Source: Bacteroidaceae bacterium (GTDB lineage: Bacteria; Bacteroidota; Bacteroidia; Bacteroidales; Barnesiellaceae_A). Taken from it: DNA of 55,531 nt. How positions within the stretch are numbered: the first letter of the stretch is position 1; every line of letters starts with the position of its first letter. The notes under the pieces are model-generated. The model saw only the letters and a program-made list of their open reading frames with translations, was not told the DNA's origin and ran no database searches. The translations under genes and the position numbers were made by a program. This document shows, in pieces, positions 8,643 through 17,773 of this stretch. The stretch spans positions 1-55,531 of the forward strand of contig JAFXJY010000020.1 in assembly GCA_017531985.1 (NCBI GenBank). The letters are read 5' to 3'.

Positions 8643-8682
8643 AATGAGACAGATGCTATTTTACGAAGTACTCTGTCTCATT
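8643..8682. terminator. Terminator between marR and lgt
   Basis: AATGAGACAGA / TCTGTCTCATT, an 11-bp perfect stem with an 18-nt loop. On the minus strand it is followed by a T-rich tract, and it lies between convergent genes, so it can serve both. Confidence 0.7.
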
Positions 8683-8798
8683 GTGTTTATTCCCATGTAT
8701 TTTCTACTGAGCCGTATTAAACCTACCACCTATGTGGTAATATTTTTCTCCCTCTTTCACGCTGTGGATATGTGGGTAGCCTATTTCTTTCAGTCCTG

Positions 8799-9626
8799 CT
8801 ATCCCTTGGTCGATGGTCGACGCAAAGCCCTTACGACGAGCCATATACCGGCTATGACAAAGGGGATGCTTAGTAGTTGTCCCATCTTGAAGCTATCGCC
8901 TATACCGCCCATATATACTGTTGCATTCTTGATGATTTCGATAAATATACGCGACAAGAACGTTCCTATAAAGAATACTCCCAACAACAATCCTTCACGA
9001 CGATAGGCTTTGTGTCGGTACATCAGTATCAAAATAACAAATAGCGTGAGATAAGTAAGAGCTTCATAAATCTGTGTAGGATGCGAGGGTACGCTGAATA
9101 TAGGCTCGGCACCGTTCATCCATTGGGGTATATTGGTAATAAAGCGAAATGCCCACGGTGCATCGGTTGCATGACCGTATAACTCATGATTCATCAAGTT
9201 ACCAACCCTTATCAACGAACCAACAAGGGCAATGGGGACACATATGCGATCGAGAATCCACAATATGCTCGTGTGGGTTACACGTCGTGAATATATCCAC
9301 ATGGCTATGATGATACCTATTGTACCACCGTGGCTGGCAAGTCCACCCTCCCATACTTTCAGTATGTCGATGGGATGTTGTGAATAGTAGTCCCATTGAT
9401 AAAACAGGCAATGTCCCAATCGTGAACCTATTAAGGTGGCTATGACTAAATAGATAAGCAGTGTGTCGACCCACTCAGTGGGCTTACCTTCGAGGCGGAA
9501 CATACGATTGACGATATAATATCCGATTGCAAAACCGATGGCAAACAATAGACCATACCAGCGTATATCTACTACACCGCTATATATTGCAGGGTTGACT
9601 GTCCATGTGATGTAATTAAGTATCAT
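8799..9626 (-). CDS. lgt: Prolipoprotein diacylglyceryl transferase Lgt
   Basis: Inner-membrane enzyme that moves diacylglycerol from phosphatidylglycerol to the lipobox cysteine of prolipoproteins, the first step of lipoprotein maturation. The 275 residues contain about seven membrane segments. The essential HGG motif is at about His99 (GGLASHGGTIG). The Lgt signature with the invariant Arg near 140 is GSLIRVGNLMNHELYG, and HPTQIYEAL lies near 190. Length fits the family. The gene lies 26 nt downstream of the Fic-like gene on the same strand, so the two are probably co-transcribed. Several lipoproteins in this window (28.8, 41.9 and 50.2 kb) would be substrates. Confidence 0.95.
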   Translation of the reverse strand: MILNYITWTVNPAIYSGVVDIRWYGLLFAIGFAIGYYIVNRMFRLEGKPTEWVDTLLIYLVIATLIGSRLGHCLFYQWDYYSQHPIDILKVWEGGLASHGGTIGIIIAMWIYSRRVTHTSILWILDRICVPIALVGSLIRVGNLMNHELYGHATDAPWAFRFITNIPQWMNGAEPIFSVPSHPTQIYEALTYLTLFVILILMYRHKAYRREGLLLGVFFIGTFLSRIFIEIIKNATVYMGGIGDSFKMGQLLSIPFVIAGIWLVVRALRRPSTKG

Positions 9627-9652
9627 AATGAAATGTTTTTATGGAGTGAAGT

Positions 9653-10669
9653 TTAGTGCCTATAATAAACAGTTCCTTTGAGAACACCTTCGGCTGTGAT
9701 GTGGCCTAATTGTCGCAAGTGAACGAGGTCTTTTTTGATGGTATTGATTGACTCTTTATGTAGGTGTGTCGTGATAGCTGCGAGTTTTACCGGTTGATTT
9801 TTTTCGATGAAATCGAGTATGCGACGTTGCCTGTTATTGACACACGTTTTTCGTCCCACAGCAGCATCGGGCAGAATGGGAGCGTGTGTCTGTGCGGCTT
9901 GTTGTGCAGCCTCATACACCTGCTTAATCCAGTATATAATCCATCGCGAAATGTCGTTACCGATGTTTTCTCTTCCTTTGAGTGTGCGGTGATAGGTCAG
10001 TGGGTCGTTAGCCATCACACGACAGGGTGTAGACGTAACAATCCAATGAGCTTTGTGGCGTTGCAATAACAACAGTGTGAGTAGATGACTAATCTCGTCT
10101 TTCCCCACATCGAGAGTATGGCAGGAAACAAACTCGTAAATAAAAGCTGCCGATATGATGAGTGGATGTAAAGACTCTCCTTGGCAACGTACAAGCAGCC
10201 ATTCGACCAGTCGACTCAACTCGGGATGTATGACGATAGATGAAGCCGGTGCAGTGGAAAGTGATGGCTGCACAGCATTGGCATTGTAAAGAAGATGGAG
10301 TGTGTTGCGGTGATGCTTGTCAATTCTGCCCCGACCGTATAGACGTGTGTGTAGCGAAATGATACTCATCTCATCGATGTCGTTGCCTATGTTGCCTGAC
10401 AATATATCGGACACAATGGTTCGATAACGACGCACCCACAAGGCATCTTGTGCAGTGTTGTCGTTGTCAACTATCATGTTGCGAAGTTGTGTCTCATTGT
10501 AAGCCCATCCGCTCAATAGCAAGGCTGCAATAGTAGTTGCATCGATGTTGACCTCGTCGACACTTGTTGCGGAGGGAGGTTGAGAACATCGAAAATCAAT
10601 ATATCGTAACATGCGATATAACTCTTGTTGCTCCTGTTGTGTGAAAATTTTTTTAGGATCAATATTCAT
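9653..10669 (-). CDS. Fic-fold protein with a destroyed catalytic motif and C-terminal winged helix
   Basis: The layout matches bacterial Fic (AMPylator) proteins: an N-terminal helical region, LHTRLYGRG plus a degenerate GxYR-like stretch (IDKHHRNTLH), then LHPLIISAAFIYEFVSCH leading into the active-site loop, and a C-terminal winged helix (about 270-338; RQRRILDFIEKNQPVKLAAI). The Fic core motif HPFx[DE]GNGR reads HTLDVGKDE at residues 184-192. The histidine and one glycine remain, but the acidic residue, Asn, second Gly and Arg that bind ATP and Mg are gone, so AMP transfer is unlikely. The frame is intact over 338 codons, which suggests a retained pseudoenzyme, perhaps a DNA-binding or adaptor protein (inference). 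I start at ATG 10669; a -7-like TTACTTTG overlaps the longer ORF version. lgt follows. Confidence 0.75.
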   Translation of the reverse strand: MNIDPKKIFTQQEQQELYRMLRYIDFRCSQPPSATSVDEVNIDATTIAALLLSGWAYNETQLRNMIVDNDNTAQDALWVRRYRTIVSDILSGNIGNDIDEMSIISLHTRLYGRGRIDKHHRNTLHLLYNANAVQPSLSTAPASSIVIHPELSRLVEWLLVRCQGESLHPLIISAAFIYEFVSCHTLDVGKDEISHLLTLLLLQRHKAHWIVTSTPCRVMANDPLTYHRTLKGRENIGNDISRWIIYWIKQVYEAAQQAAQTHAPILPDAAVGRKTCVNNRQRRILDFIEKNQPVKLAAITTHLHKESINTIKKDLVHLRQLGHITAEGVLKGTVYYRH

Positions 10670-10787
10670 GCAACTCTTTTTGATACTGCAAAGTAAATAA
10701 ATATGAACGAAATGTGCAAATTGCAATTATTATATAGAAAGAACAAAAAAACATGGTACACATTTATAATAATAGACATAAAATCAT

Positions 10788-10795
10788 TAACTTTG
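10788..10795 (+). promoter_or_regulatory. Putative -7 element for the gpmI operon
   Basis: TAACTTTG, 43 nt before the gpmI ATG. No clear TTG -33 element. Confidence 0.5.
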
Positions 10796-10838
10796 TCAGC
10801 AAATTAATTTTAAGGTATAAACTAATATAAGAATAATT

Positions 10839-12377
10839 ATGGGAAAAGTATTATTGGTAATCCTTGATGGATGGGGTATAGGTGACAAGTCTATGGCAGA
10901 TGTAATTTCCTCAACATCCACACCCTATTGGGATGATCTCAATGTCGATTATCCTCACTCTCAATTATTGGCGTGTGGTGAAAATGTAGGTTTGCCCGAT
11001 GGACAAATGGGTAACTCGGAAGTGGGTCACCTCAATATCGGTGCAGGTCGTATAGTTGACCAAGATTTGGTCAAAATCAACAAAGCCTGTCGTGACAATT
11101 CGATAAAGAATAATCCCGAAATAATTTCGGCCTTTACATACGCACGCGATAACAAGAAAAATGTCCACCTCTTGGGATTGACTTCGGATGGTGGTGTACA
11201 CAGCTCGCTCGAACACCTTTACAAGTTGTGCGACATCGCTCATGAGTACGGTATTGAGAATACTTTTATCCACTGCTTTATGGATGGTCGCGATACCGAC
11301 CCCAAGAGCGGAAAAGGTTTTATAGCCGATGTTGAGGCACATTGTGCCGAGTCGACCGGTAAGATAGCCTCAATAGCAGGACGTTATTATGCTATGGATC
11401 GCGACAAACGTTGGGATCGTATCAAAGAGGCATACGATATGTTGGTATATGGCAAGGGAAAGAAAGCTACCGACATGGTGGCTGCTGTGCAAGAGTCGTA
11501 TGACGAAGACGTAACCGATGAGTTTATCAAGCCCATCGTCAATGCTGCATTCGATGGAACAATTAAGGAAGGCGATGTAGTTATCTTCTTCAACTATCGC
11601 AACGACCGTGCCAAGGAGCTGACTATTGTTCTTACTCAGACTGACATGCCCAATGAAGGTATGCACACCATACCCGGCTTGCAATACTATTGCATGACCC
11701 CTTACGATGCATCATTTACCGGTGTACACATCCTTTTCGACAAAGAAAATGTACGCAACACACTGGGCGAATATCTGGCAGCCAATGGCAAAAAGCAACT
11801 TCACATTGCCGAGACTGAAAAGTATGCACATGTTACATTCTTCTTCAATGGTGGTCGTGAGACTGAATTTGACAACGAGACACGCATTCTCGTACCCTCA
11901 CCCAAGGTGGCAACTTACGACCTGCAACCCGAGATGAGTGCCTACGAGGTGAAAGATCAACTTGTAAAGGCTATCAACAGCCAAGAATATGACTTCATCG
12001 TCGTTAATTATGCCAATGGCGACATGGTGGGACACACTGGCGTATATTGTGCCATCGAAACGGCCGTAAAAACAATCGATAATTGCCTACGCGACACTGT
12101 CGAGGCTGCCAAGGCTGCCGGTTATGAAACTATCATCATCGCCGATCATGGTAATGCCGACAATGCGATAAAAGTAACTGTCAATGAGAAAAATGAACCT
12201 AAGATTTCGCCCGATACAGCCCACTCACTCAATCCTGTTCCTTTTGTCTATGTTACTGCAAACAAGAATGCAACAGTAAGCGATGGCGTATTGGCCGATG
12301 TTGCCCCCTCAATACTTCACATTATGGGACTTCCCATACCTGCCGATATGACCGGAAAGAACCTTATAAAAGACTAA
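10839..12377 (+). CDS. gpmI: 2,3-bisphosphoglycerate-independent phosphoglycerate mutase
   Basis: Mn-dependent interconversion of 3- and 2-phosphoglycerate in glycolysis (cytoplasmic). 512 residues, the usual length. The alkaline-phosphatase-superfamily metal site begins with Asp10 in [10 protein letters not shown]. The phosphoserine nucleophile is Ser60 in [15 protein letters not shown]. Further metal and substrate motifs are [30 protein letters not shown] and [12 protein letters not shown]. It is followed after 22 nt by a sugar transporter, which places glycolysis at the head of a carbohydrate run. Confidence 0.97.
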   Translation: MGKVLLVILDGWGIGDKSMADVISSTSTPYWDDLNVDYPHSQLLACGENVGLPDGQMGNSEVGHLNIGAGRIVDQDLVKINKACRDNSIKNNPEIISAFTYARDNKKNVHLLGLTSDGGVHSSLEHLYKLCDIAHEYGIENTFIHCFMDGRDTDPKSGKGFIADVEAHCAESTGKIASIAGRYYAMDRDKRWDRIKEAYDMLVYGKGKKATDMVAAVQESYDEDVTDEFIKPIVNAAFDGTIKEGDVVIFFNYRNDRAKELTIVLTQTDMPNEGMHTIPGLQYYCMTPYDASFTGVHILFDKENVRNTLGEYLAANGKKQLHIAETEKYAHVTFFFNGGRETEFDNETRILVPSPKVATYDLQPEMSAYEVKDQLVKAINSQEYDFIVVNYANGDMVGHTGVYCAIETAVKTIDNCLRDTVEAAKAAGYETIIIADHGNADNAIKVTVNEKNEPKISPDTAHSLNPVPFVYVTANKNATVSDGVLADVAPSILHIMGLPIPADMTGKNLIKD

Positions 12378-12399
12378 TATCATAAACACACAAAAAACT

Positions 12400-13668
12400 A
12401 TGGAACAAAAGAAGAATTATGCACTGCCTATTGCGGTGATGTTTGCTCTCTTTTTTATGATTGCGTTCGTTACGAACTTTGCCGGTTCGATGGGCGTAAT
12501 CGTGAAAAATCAATTCCAAGCCTCTAATGCACTCTCGCAATTAGGTTCGTTGGCCAACTTTATTGCGTATGCCTGTATGGGTATCCCAGCCGGTATCATA
12601 TTGAAACGCAAAGGCTACAAGTTTACCTCCTTGGCAGCCGTAACAGTGGGTCTTGTGGGTGTGGCTATCCAATTCCTTTCGGGATATGTCGAGTCTTTCA
12701 TGGTATATGTGTTGGGAGCATTTGTTGCCGGATTCTCAATGTGTATGCTCAATATTGTAGTCAACCCTATGCTCAATACCCTTGGCGGAGGTGGTGCCCG
12801 AGGTAACCAACTCTTGCAATTGGGTGGCTCTTGCAATTCTATCGGTGGTACTATTGCTCCCATATTGTTGGGTTATCTTATAGGCGGTTCGATGGATACG
12901 GCAACAGTAGGCGATGCTGCTCCTGCCATGATTATTGCAATGGCTATTTTTGCATTGGCATTTGTTATTATAGCATTTACCAAGATACCTGAACCGCACA
13001 TGGAGACACCCGAAGAAAAGGCTGCCCGACTGAGCGGTAAGCAAGAAAAGGATGCGTATGGTCCTATGTCGTTCCGTCACTTCGTTATGGGTGCTATTGC
13101 CATATTCTTCTATGTAGGTATTGAGGTTGGTATCCCCAATATTGCCAACCTTTATATGTCCGATTTGGATTGGGTCGGTCCTGCCGTTGCCGGTTCGGTG
13201 GTAGGTGTATATTGGTTCCTGATGATGTGTGGTCGTCTGCTGGGTGGTGCAATAGGTGGTAAAGTAACAAGTAAGATGATGCTTACTGCTGTATCGATGC
13301 TATGCATTGTTCTTGTACTTGCCATGATGTTTACTCCTGCCGATGTTCGTTTCACTATTCCTTTCATCAATACCGAAGTTCCTTTGATTATGTTCTTCAT
13401 GGTATTGTGCGGATTGTGTACATCGGTTATGTGGGGTTCAATCTTCAACCTTGCGGCCGAGGGTCTGGGTAAATACACTCCTGCTGCATCGGGTATTTTT
13501 ATGGCACTTGTTTGTGGTGGTGGTATTCTTCCCTTTGTGCAAGGAGTGGTTGCCGATGCCATAGGTTACATAGGTAGTTATTGGGTTATTGTAATAGCCT
13601 TGGTTTACTTGTTGTTCTATGCACTCGTAGGCTCAAAGAATGTCAACAAGGATATTCCTACCGAATAA
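12400..13668 (+). CDS. MFS sugar transporter, FHS (FucP/GluP-like) type
   Basis: A 422-residue protein with about 12 hydrophobic segments and a cytoplasmic central loop rich in Glu/Lys (EPHMETPEEKAARLSGKQEKD). The architecture is that of the fucose/galactose/glucose:proton symporter family, including the loop IPAGIILKRKGYK after helix 2 and VVNPMLNTLGG in helix 4. The neighbours galM, galK and a nucleotidyltransferase suggest galactose and/or glucose as substrate (inference). It is 22 nt after gpmI and 84 nt before the DUF3109 gene. Confidence 0.88.
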   Translation: MEQKKNYALPIAVMFALFFMIAFVTNFAGSMGVIVKNQFQASNALSQLGSLANFIAYACMGIPAGIILKRKGYKFTSLAAVTVGLVGVAIQFLSGYVESFMVYVLGAFVAGFSMCMLNIVVNPMLNTLGGGGARGNQLLQLGGSCNSIGGTIAPILLGYLIGGSMDTATVGDAAPAMIIAMAIFALAFVIIAFTKIPEPHMETPEEKAARLSGKQEKDAYGPMSFRHFVMGAIAIFFYVGIEVGIPNIANLYMSDLDWVGPAVAGSVVGVYWFLMMCGRLLGGAIGGKVTSKMMLTAVSMLCIVLVLAMMFTPADVRFTIPFINTEVPLIMFFMVLCGLCTSVMWGSIFNLAAEGLGKYTPAASGIFMALVCGGGILPFVQGVVADAIGYIGSYWVIVIALVYLLFYALVGSKNVNKDIPTE

Positions 13669-13752
13669 GATTTGTAATATTCTATAAACAAAGAGGAGGG
13701 TCGAACTCTTGTTGTGTCGACCACTTCTCTTCTTGATTATTTACACAGCAGT

Positions 13753-14343
13753 ATGATACAGATAGATAATACGATTATCACACTGGATATTCTTGAACGA
13801 TTTTTCTTGTGCAATCTTGATGCCTGCAAGGGCGAGTGTTGTATCGATGGCGATGCAGGAGCTCCCATCACCCCCCAAGAGCAGAAAGCAATAGAAGAAG
13901 CCTTGGATGTAGTGTGGGATGATTTGAGTCCTGCGGCACAGGCTGTTATCAAGGAACAAGGAGTATCGTATATCGATGAGGAAGCCGACCTTGTGACATC
14001 CATTGTCGATGGTCGCGATTGCGTATTTACTTGCTATGGTGAGAATGGTATGTGTTATTGTGCTTTGGAGAAAGCCTATCGTGAGGGACGTTCGTCGTTC
14101 TACAAGCCTTTATCGTGTCATCTCTATCCTGTGCGATTGCAAGAGTGGTCGAATGGTTACACTGCCTTGAATTATCATCGCTGGAAAATATGTAAAGCTG
14201 CCGAAGTTTTGGGACGCAAGGAGGGGGTACGAGTGTACCAATTCCTGCGAGAGCCTCTCATCCGTCGCTTTGGTGAAGAATGGTATAATACACTGTGTGA
14301 AGTAGCCGAAGAATATCTTGCTCAGCAAGGAAACGGTAAATAA
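13753..14343 (+). CDS. DUF3109 family cysteine-cluster protein
   Basis: A 196-residue soluble protein. A CNLDACKGECCIDGD cluster lies near residues 18-32, followed by DCVFTCYGENGMCYCALE and KPLSCHLYPVRL. This is the DUF3109 arrangement, related to YkgJ-type CxxxCxxCC proteins thought to bind zinc or an iron-sulfur centre. Biochemical function is unknown. I choose ATG 13753 (MIQIDNTIITLD), where family members usually begin, over the upstream GTG at 13714. It lies inside the transporter-galM-galK run; what it does for sugar use is unclear and it may be a passenger. Confidence 0.8.
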   Translation: MIQIDNTIITLDILERFFLCNLDACKGECCIDGDAGAPITPQEQKAIEEALDVVWDDLSPAAQAVIKEQGVSYIDEEADLVTSIVDGRDCVFTCYGENGMCYCALEKAYREGRSSFYKPLSCHLYPVRLQEWSNGYTALNYHRWKICKAAEVLGRKEGVRVYQFLREPLIRRFGEEWYNTLCEVAEEYLAQQGNGK

Positions 14344-14383
14344 CATGAGGCGGTGAGTGGCTTCTCAAAGTAAAACAATTAAG

Positions 14384-15466
14384 ATGAAGATGGAAAATAA
14401 AAAGACCCTTTCGGGGTTGGACTTTAATAAGTTCTGTGCTAATATAGATGGTAAGACGACAGCTTTGTATGCACTTACCAACAAGAACGGTTGCGAGTTG
14501 ACTCTGTGCAACTATGGTGCTCGCATCATTTCACTCATAGTTCCCGACCGTGATGGTAACATGGTAGATGTTGTTACCGGCCATGACTCGATGGAGGTCA
14601 TACGCAACACGGACGACCGCTATTTCGGTGTCGTGTGCGGACGATATGCCAATCGAATAGCTCGCGGACGATTCCAGATAGATGGTAATGTGTACGATAG
14701 GTTGGCTATTAATAATGGTCCTAATAATCTGCATGGAGGTGTTAATGGATTCAATGAAAGAGTGTGGGACGTAGAACAACTTGATGCTCAAACATTGATT
14801 ATGAGATACTTGTCGGTCGATGGCGAAGAGGGTTTCCCCGGCAATCTTGCGGTACAGGTAATCTATCATCTTACCGACGATAATAGTGTTGATATCATCT
14901 ACGAGGCAGAGACTGATAAACCTACGGTGGTAAACCTTACCAATCATGCCTTCTTTAACCTTTCGGGAGTAGGAGAGACAACAGTCGACGATCACAAGCT
15001 CACTATATATGCAGCACAATACCTACCCACCGACAATACAGCTATTCCCTACGGCAAGCCGGCTCCTGTTGCCGGTACACCTATGGATTTCTCGACGCCA
15101 CATAGTATAGGTGAACGCATTGACGAACCCTTTGAGCAACTCATCTTTGGTCATGGATATGACCATTGCTATGTCCTCGATAAAGGCGATGGCGTGTATG
15201 ACAAAGGAGCCTATTGTGTAGCACCTCGTACGGGTATCGCTCTGACTGTATATACTACCGAGCCCGGTATTCAGCTTTACACAGCCAACTGGCTCGATGG
15301 TGTGACTGTGGGCAAACATGGTAAACATTATCATGCTCGTACAGCATTCTGTTTAGAAACACAACACTATCCCGACTCGCCCAATCAACCGCAATATCCA
15401 TCAACAGTGCTACGTCCCGGCGAGAAGTTTATGTCGCGTACCACATTCGCATTTAGTATTGGATAA
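14384..15466 (+). CDS. galM: Aldose 1-epimerase (mutarotase)
   Basis: Interconverts alpha and beta anomers of galactose and glucose, supplying alpha-galactose to GalK. About 360 residues with an all-beta galactose-mutarotase fold. Substrate and catalytic motifs are visible: GRYANRIARGRF, NNLHGGVNGF, the His in VNLTNHAFFNLSG and the catalytic Glu in CLETQHYPDSPNQ. No signal peptide, so cytoplasmic. I start at ATG 14384 (a second ATG follows at 14390); the GTG at 14357 would add residues unlike the family. Followed by galK after 30 nt. Confidence 0.93.
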   Translation: MKMENKKTLSGLDFNKFCANIDGKTTALYALTNKNGCELTLCNYGARIISLIVPDRDGNMVDVVTGHDSMEVIRNTDDRYFGVVCGRYANRIARGRFQIDGNVYDRLAINNGPNNLHGGVNGFNERVWDVEQLDAQTLIMRYLSVDGEEGFPGNLAVQVIYHLTDDNSVDIIYEAETDKPTVVNLTNHAFFNLSGVGETTVDDHKLTIYAAQYLPTDNTAIPYGKPAPVAGTPMDFSTPHSIGERIDEPFEQLIFGHGYDHCYVLDKGDGVYDKGAYCVAPRTGIALTVYTTEPGIQLYTANWLDGVTVGKHGKHYHARTAFCLETQHYPDSPNQPQYPSTVLRPGEKFMSRTTFAFSIG

Positions 15467-15496
15467 ATTTGTTATTAACCTATATATTTAAGTATC

Positions 15497-16651
15497 ATGG
15501 ATTTGGAACATGTAAGAAGTAGATTCATCAAGCATTTTGATGGTCTTACCGGTTCGGTGTATGCTTCACCCGGTCGTATTAATCTCATTGGCGAACACAC
15601 CGACTATAACGGCGGATTTGTTTTTCCCGGAGCCATAGATAAAGGTATGATTGCCGAGTTGCGACCCAATGGCACTGATAAGGTTCGTGCATATTCGATT
15701 GATATGAAAGACTATGTTGAGTTTGGACTCAACGAAGAAGATGCACCTCGTACATCGTGGGCTCGGTACATATTCGGTGTGTGTCGTGAGATGATTAAGC
15801 GTGGTGTTGATGTCAAAGGTTTCAATACAGCCTTTGCCGGCGATGTGCCTCTTGGTGCTGGTATGTCGTCGTCGGCTGCCCTTGAAAGTACCTATGCTTA
15901 TGCATTGAATGACTTGTTTGGCGAGAATAAGATTGATAAATTTGAATTGGCCAAGGTGGGTCAAGCAACCGAACATAATTATTGTGGTGTAAAGTGCGGT
16001 ATTATGGACCAATTTGCATCGGTTTTCGGGCAAGAAGGTAGTCTCATCCGTCTCGATTGTCGTTCGCTCGAATATCAATATTTCCCCTTCAAGCCCGAGG
16101 GGTATCGTCTCGTTTTGCTTGACTCGGTGGTAAAACATGAGTTGGCTTCGAGTGCCTACAACCAACGTCGCCAAAGTTGTGAGAATGTGGTGGCTGCTAT
16201 CCAAAAGTTGCATCCCGAAGTTGAGTACCTGCGTGATGCTGACATGGCAATGCTCAACGAAGTGAAAGAGACTGTGAGTGCCGAGGATTATATGCGTGCC
16301 GAGTATGTAATAGGAGAGGTGCAACGCGTACTCGATGTGTGCGATGCTCTTGAACGTGGCGATTATGAAACAGTGGGTGCTAAAATGTACGAAACACACT
16401 ACGGTATGAGTCGTCTCTATGAAGTAAGTTGTGAAGAACTCGATTTTCTCAACAATATAGCTCGTGAATGCGGTGTGACCGGTTCGCGTGTGATGGGTGG
16501 TGGCTTCGGTGGTTGTACAATCAACCTTGTGAAGGATGAGCTATACGATGCTTTCATTGCTCGGGCTCGTGAAGCATATCGTGAGAAATATGGTAAGTTA
16601 CCCAAGGTGTACGATGTTGTTATATCGGATGGCTCTCGTAAACTATGCTAA
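15497..16651 (+). CDS. galK: Galactokinase
   Basis: ATP-dependent phosphorylation of alpha-galactose to galactose-1-phosphate. 384 residues of the GHMP kinase fold. The galactokinase signature is PGRINLIGEHTDYNGGFV, the ATP-binding GHMP loop is PLGAGMSSSAALE, and the C-terminal motif is SRVMGGGFGGCTI. KCGIMDQFASVFG holds the catalytic Asp. The gene sits between galM and a nucleotidyltransferase in a tight same-strand run, consistent with a galactose operon. Confidence 0.96.
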   Translation: MDLEHVRSRFIKHFDGLTGSVYASPGRINLIGEHTDYNGGFVFPGAIDKGMIAELRPNGTDKVRAYSIDMKDYVEFGLNEEDAPRTSWARYIFGVCREMIKRGVDVKGFNTAFAGDVPLGAGMSSSAALESTYAYALNDLFGENKIDKFELAKVGQATEHNYCGVKCGIMDQFASVFGQEGSLIRLDCRSLEYQYFPFKPEGYRLVLLDSVVKHELASSAYNQRRQSCENVVAAIQKLHPEVEYLRDADMAMLNEVKETVSAEDYMRAEYVIGEVQRVLDVCDALERGDYETVGAKMYETHYGMSRLYEVSCEELDFLNNIARECGVTGSRVMGGGFGGCTINLVKDELYDAFIARAREAYREKYGKLPKVYDVVISDGSRKLC

Positions 16652-16666
16652 TATAAAAGAGAAGAT

Positions 16667-17569
16667 ATGAAACCAACACTTTTTGTACTGGCTGCCGGAA
16701 TGGGTAGCCGATATGGAGGTCTCAAACAACTCGATGGACTGGGACCCAACGGTGAGACTATCATGGATTATTCGATCTATGATGCTATTCGCGGAGGTTT
16801 TGGTAAGGTCGTTTTTGTTATCCGCAAAGACTTTGAGGCCGATTTTCGTGAAAAAGTCCTCAATAAGTACATCAATCATATTCCGGTGGAACTTGTATTT
16901 CAATCGCCCGATAAACTACCCGAGGGCTTTACATGTCCTGCCGACCGCGTGAAACCTTGGGGTACCAATCATGCTGTGATGATGGGTAAGTGTGTCATCA
17001 ACGAACCTTTTGCTGTGATCAATGCCGACGACTTCTATGGTCGTGATAGTTTTGCCGTAATAGGGCGTTGGTTGAGTGAAATGGATGGTAAGACCGATCG
17101 TTATTGTATGGTGGGTTATCGTGTAGGTAATACACTCTCAGAGAGTGGAAGTGTGTCGCGTGGTGTATGCTCGATGGATGATAGTCGCATGCTTACCGAT
17201 GTTGTTGAGCGTACCAGAATAGAGCGTATTGATGGTGTCGTTAAATATTGCGACGAGAACGACCAATGGGTGTCGATTGATGACAATACACCTGTGTCGA
17301 TGAATATGTGGGGATTTACCCCCGACTATTTTGTTCACTCCGATGAGGCTTTTGTTGAGTTCCTGAATGAAAATATAGGTAATCTTAAATCGGAATTTTA
17401 CATACCGTTTGTAGTTAACAACCTCATTAAGCGTGGAACATCGACTGTCGAGGTGCTTGATACAACGGCCGCATGGTTTGGTGTAACATATGCCCAAGAC
17501 CGTCCGTCGGTGGTTGCCAAGATACAAGCCTTGGTCGATGCCGGTGAATATCCTGACAAGTTGTTTTAA
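16667..17569 (+). CDS. Sugar-phosphate nucleotidyltransferase, possible GalT substitute
   Basis: A 300-residue Rossmann-like nucleotidyltransferase starting with the NTP-binding signature LAAGMGSRYGGLKQLDGLGP, then a metal-binding Asp pair in AVINADDFYG and a product loop MNMWGF. The family transfers NMP from an NTP to sugar phosphates. It is 15 nt after galK, and no galT or galE lies in this run, so it may be the uridylyltransferase that converts galactose-1-phosphate to UDP-galactose directly. That specificity is inference; UDP-glucose or another sugar is equally possible from sequence. Confidence 0.75.
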   Translation: MKPTLFVLAAGMGSRYGGLKQLDGLGPNGETIMDYSIYDAIRGGFGKVVFVIRKDFEADFREKVLNKYINHIPVELVFQSPDKLPEGFTCPADRVKPWGTNHAVMMGKCVINEPFAVINADDFYGRDSFAVIGRWLSEMDGKTDRYCMVGYRVGNTLSESGSVSRGVCSMDDSRMLTDVVERTRIERIDGVVKYCDENDQWVSIDDNTPVSMNMWGFTPDYFVHSDEAFVEFLNENIGNLKSEFYIPFVVNNLIKRGTSTVEVLDTTAAWFGVTYAQDRPSVVAKIQALVDAGEYPDKLF

Positions 17570-17602
17570 TACCTGTTTTCGGCAACGATAATCATTGTCA
17601 CT

Positions 17603-17635
17603 ACATAGGAGGCTGCGATGAACAGCCTCCTATGT
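17603..17635 (+). terminator. Strong hairpin ending the galactose operon
   Basis: A 13-bp perfect stem ACATAGGAGGCTG / CAGCCTCCTATGT with a 7-nt loop, 33 nt after the nucleotidyltransferase stop. There is no T tail, so it may work as an mRNA-stabilising structure as well. Confidence 0.65.
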
Positions 17636-17773
17636 GCATAAGGTGTTCCGTATAATGAAATTTTCGTAAATAAGGATTCGAGATTCATCATGGGTAGTCA
17701 TTACGCGAGCCTATTGATGTATGGATGATGAAAACATCATTATATACGATTCAATATACATCCTTTTAGAGTT

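Noticed and set aside
8629..9006. Plus-strand ORF starting GTG with two hydrophobic segments (LFYEVLCLIVFIPMYFLLS, TYVVIFFSLFHAVDMWVAYFF)
   Set aside because: It overlaps the C-terminal 208 bp of lgt on the opposite strand, contains the marR/lgt terminator near its start, and has no promoter or recognisable domain. A remnant of a membrane gene in 8629-8798 cannot be fully excluded.
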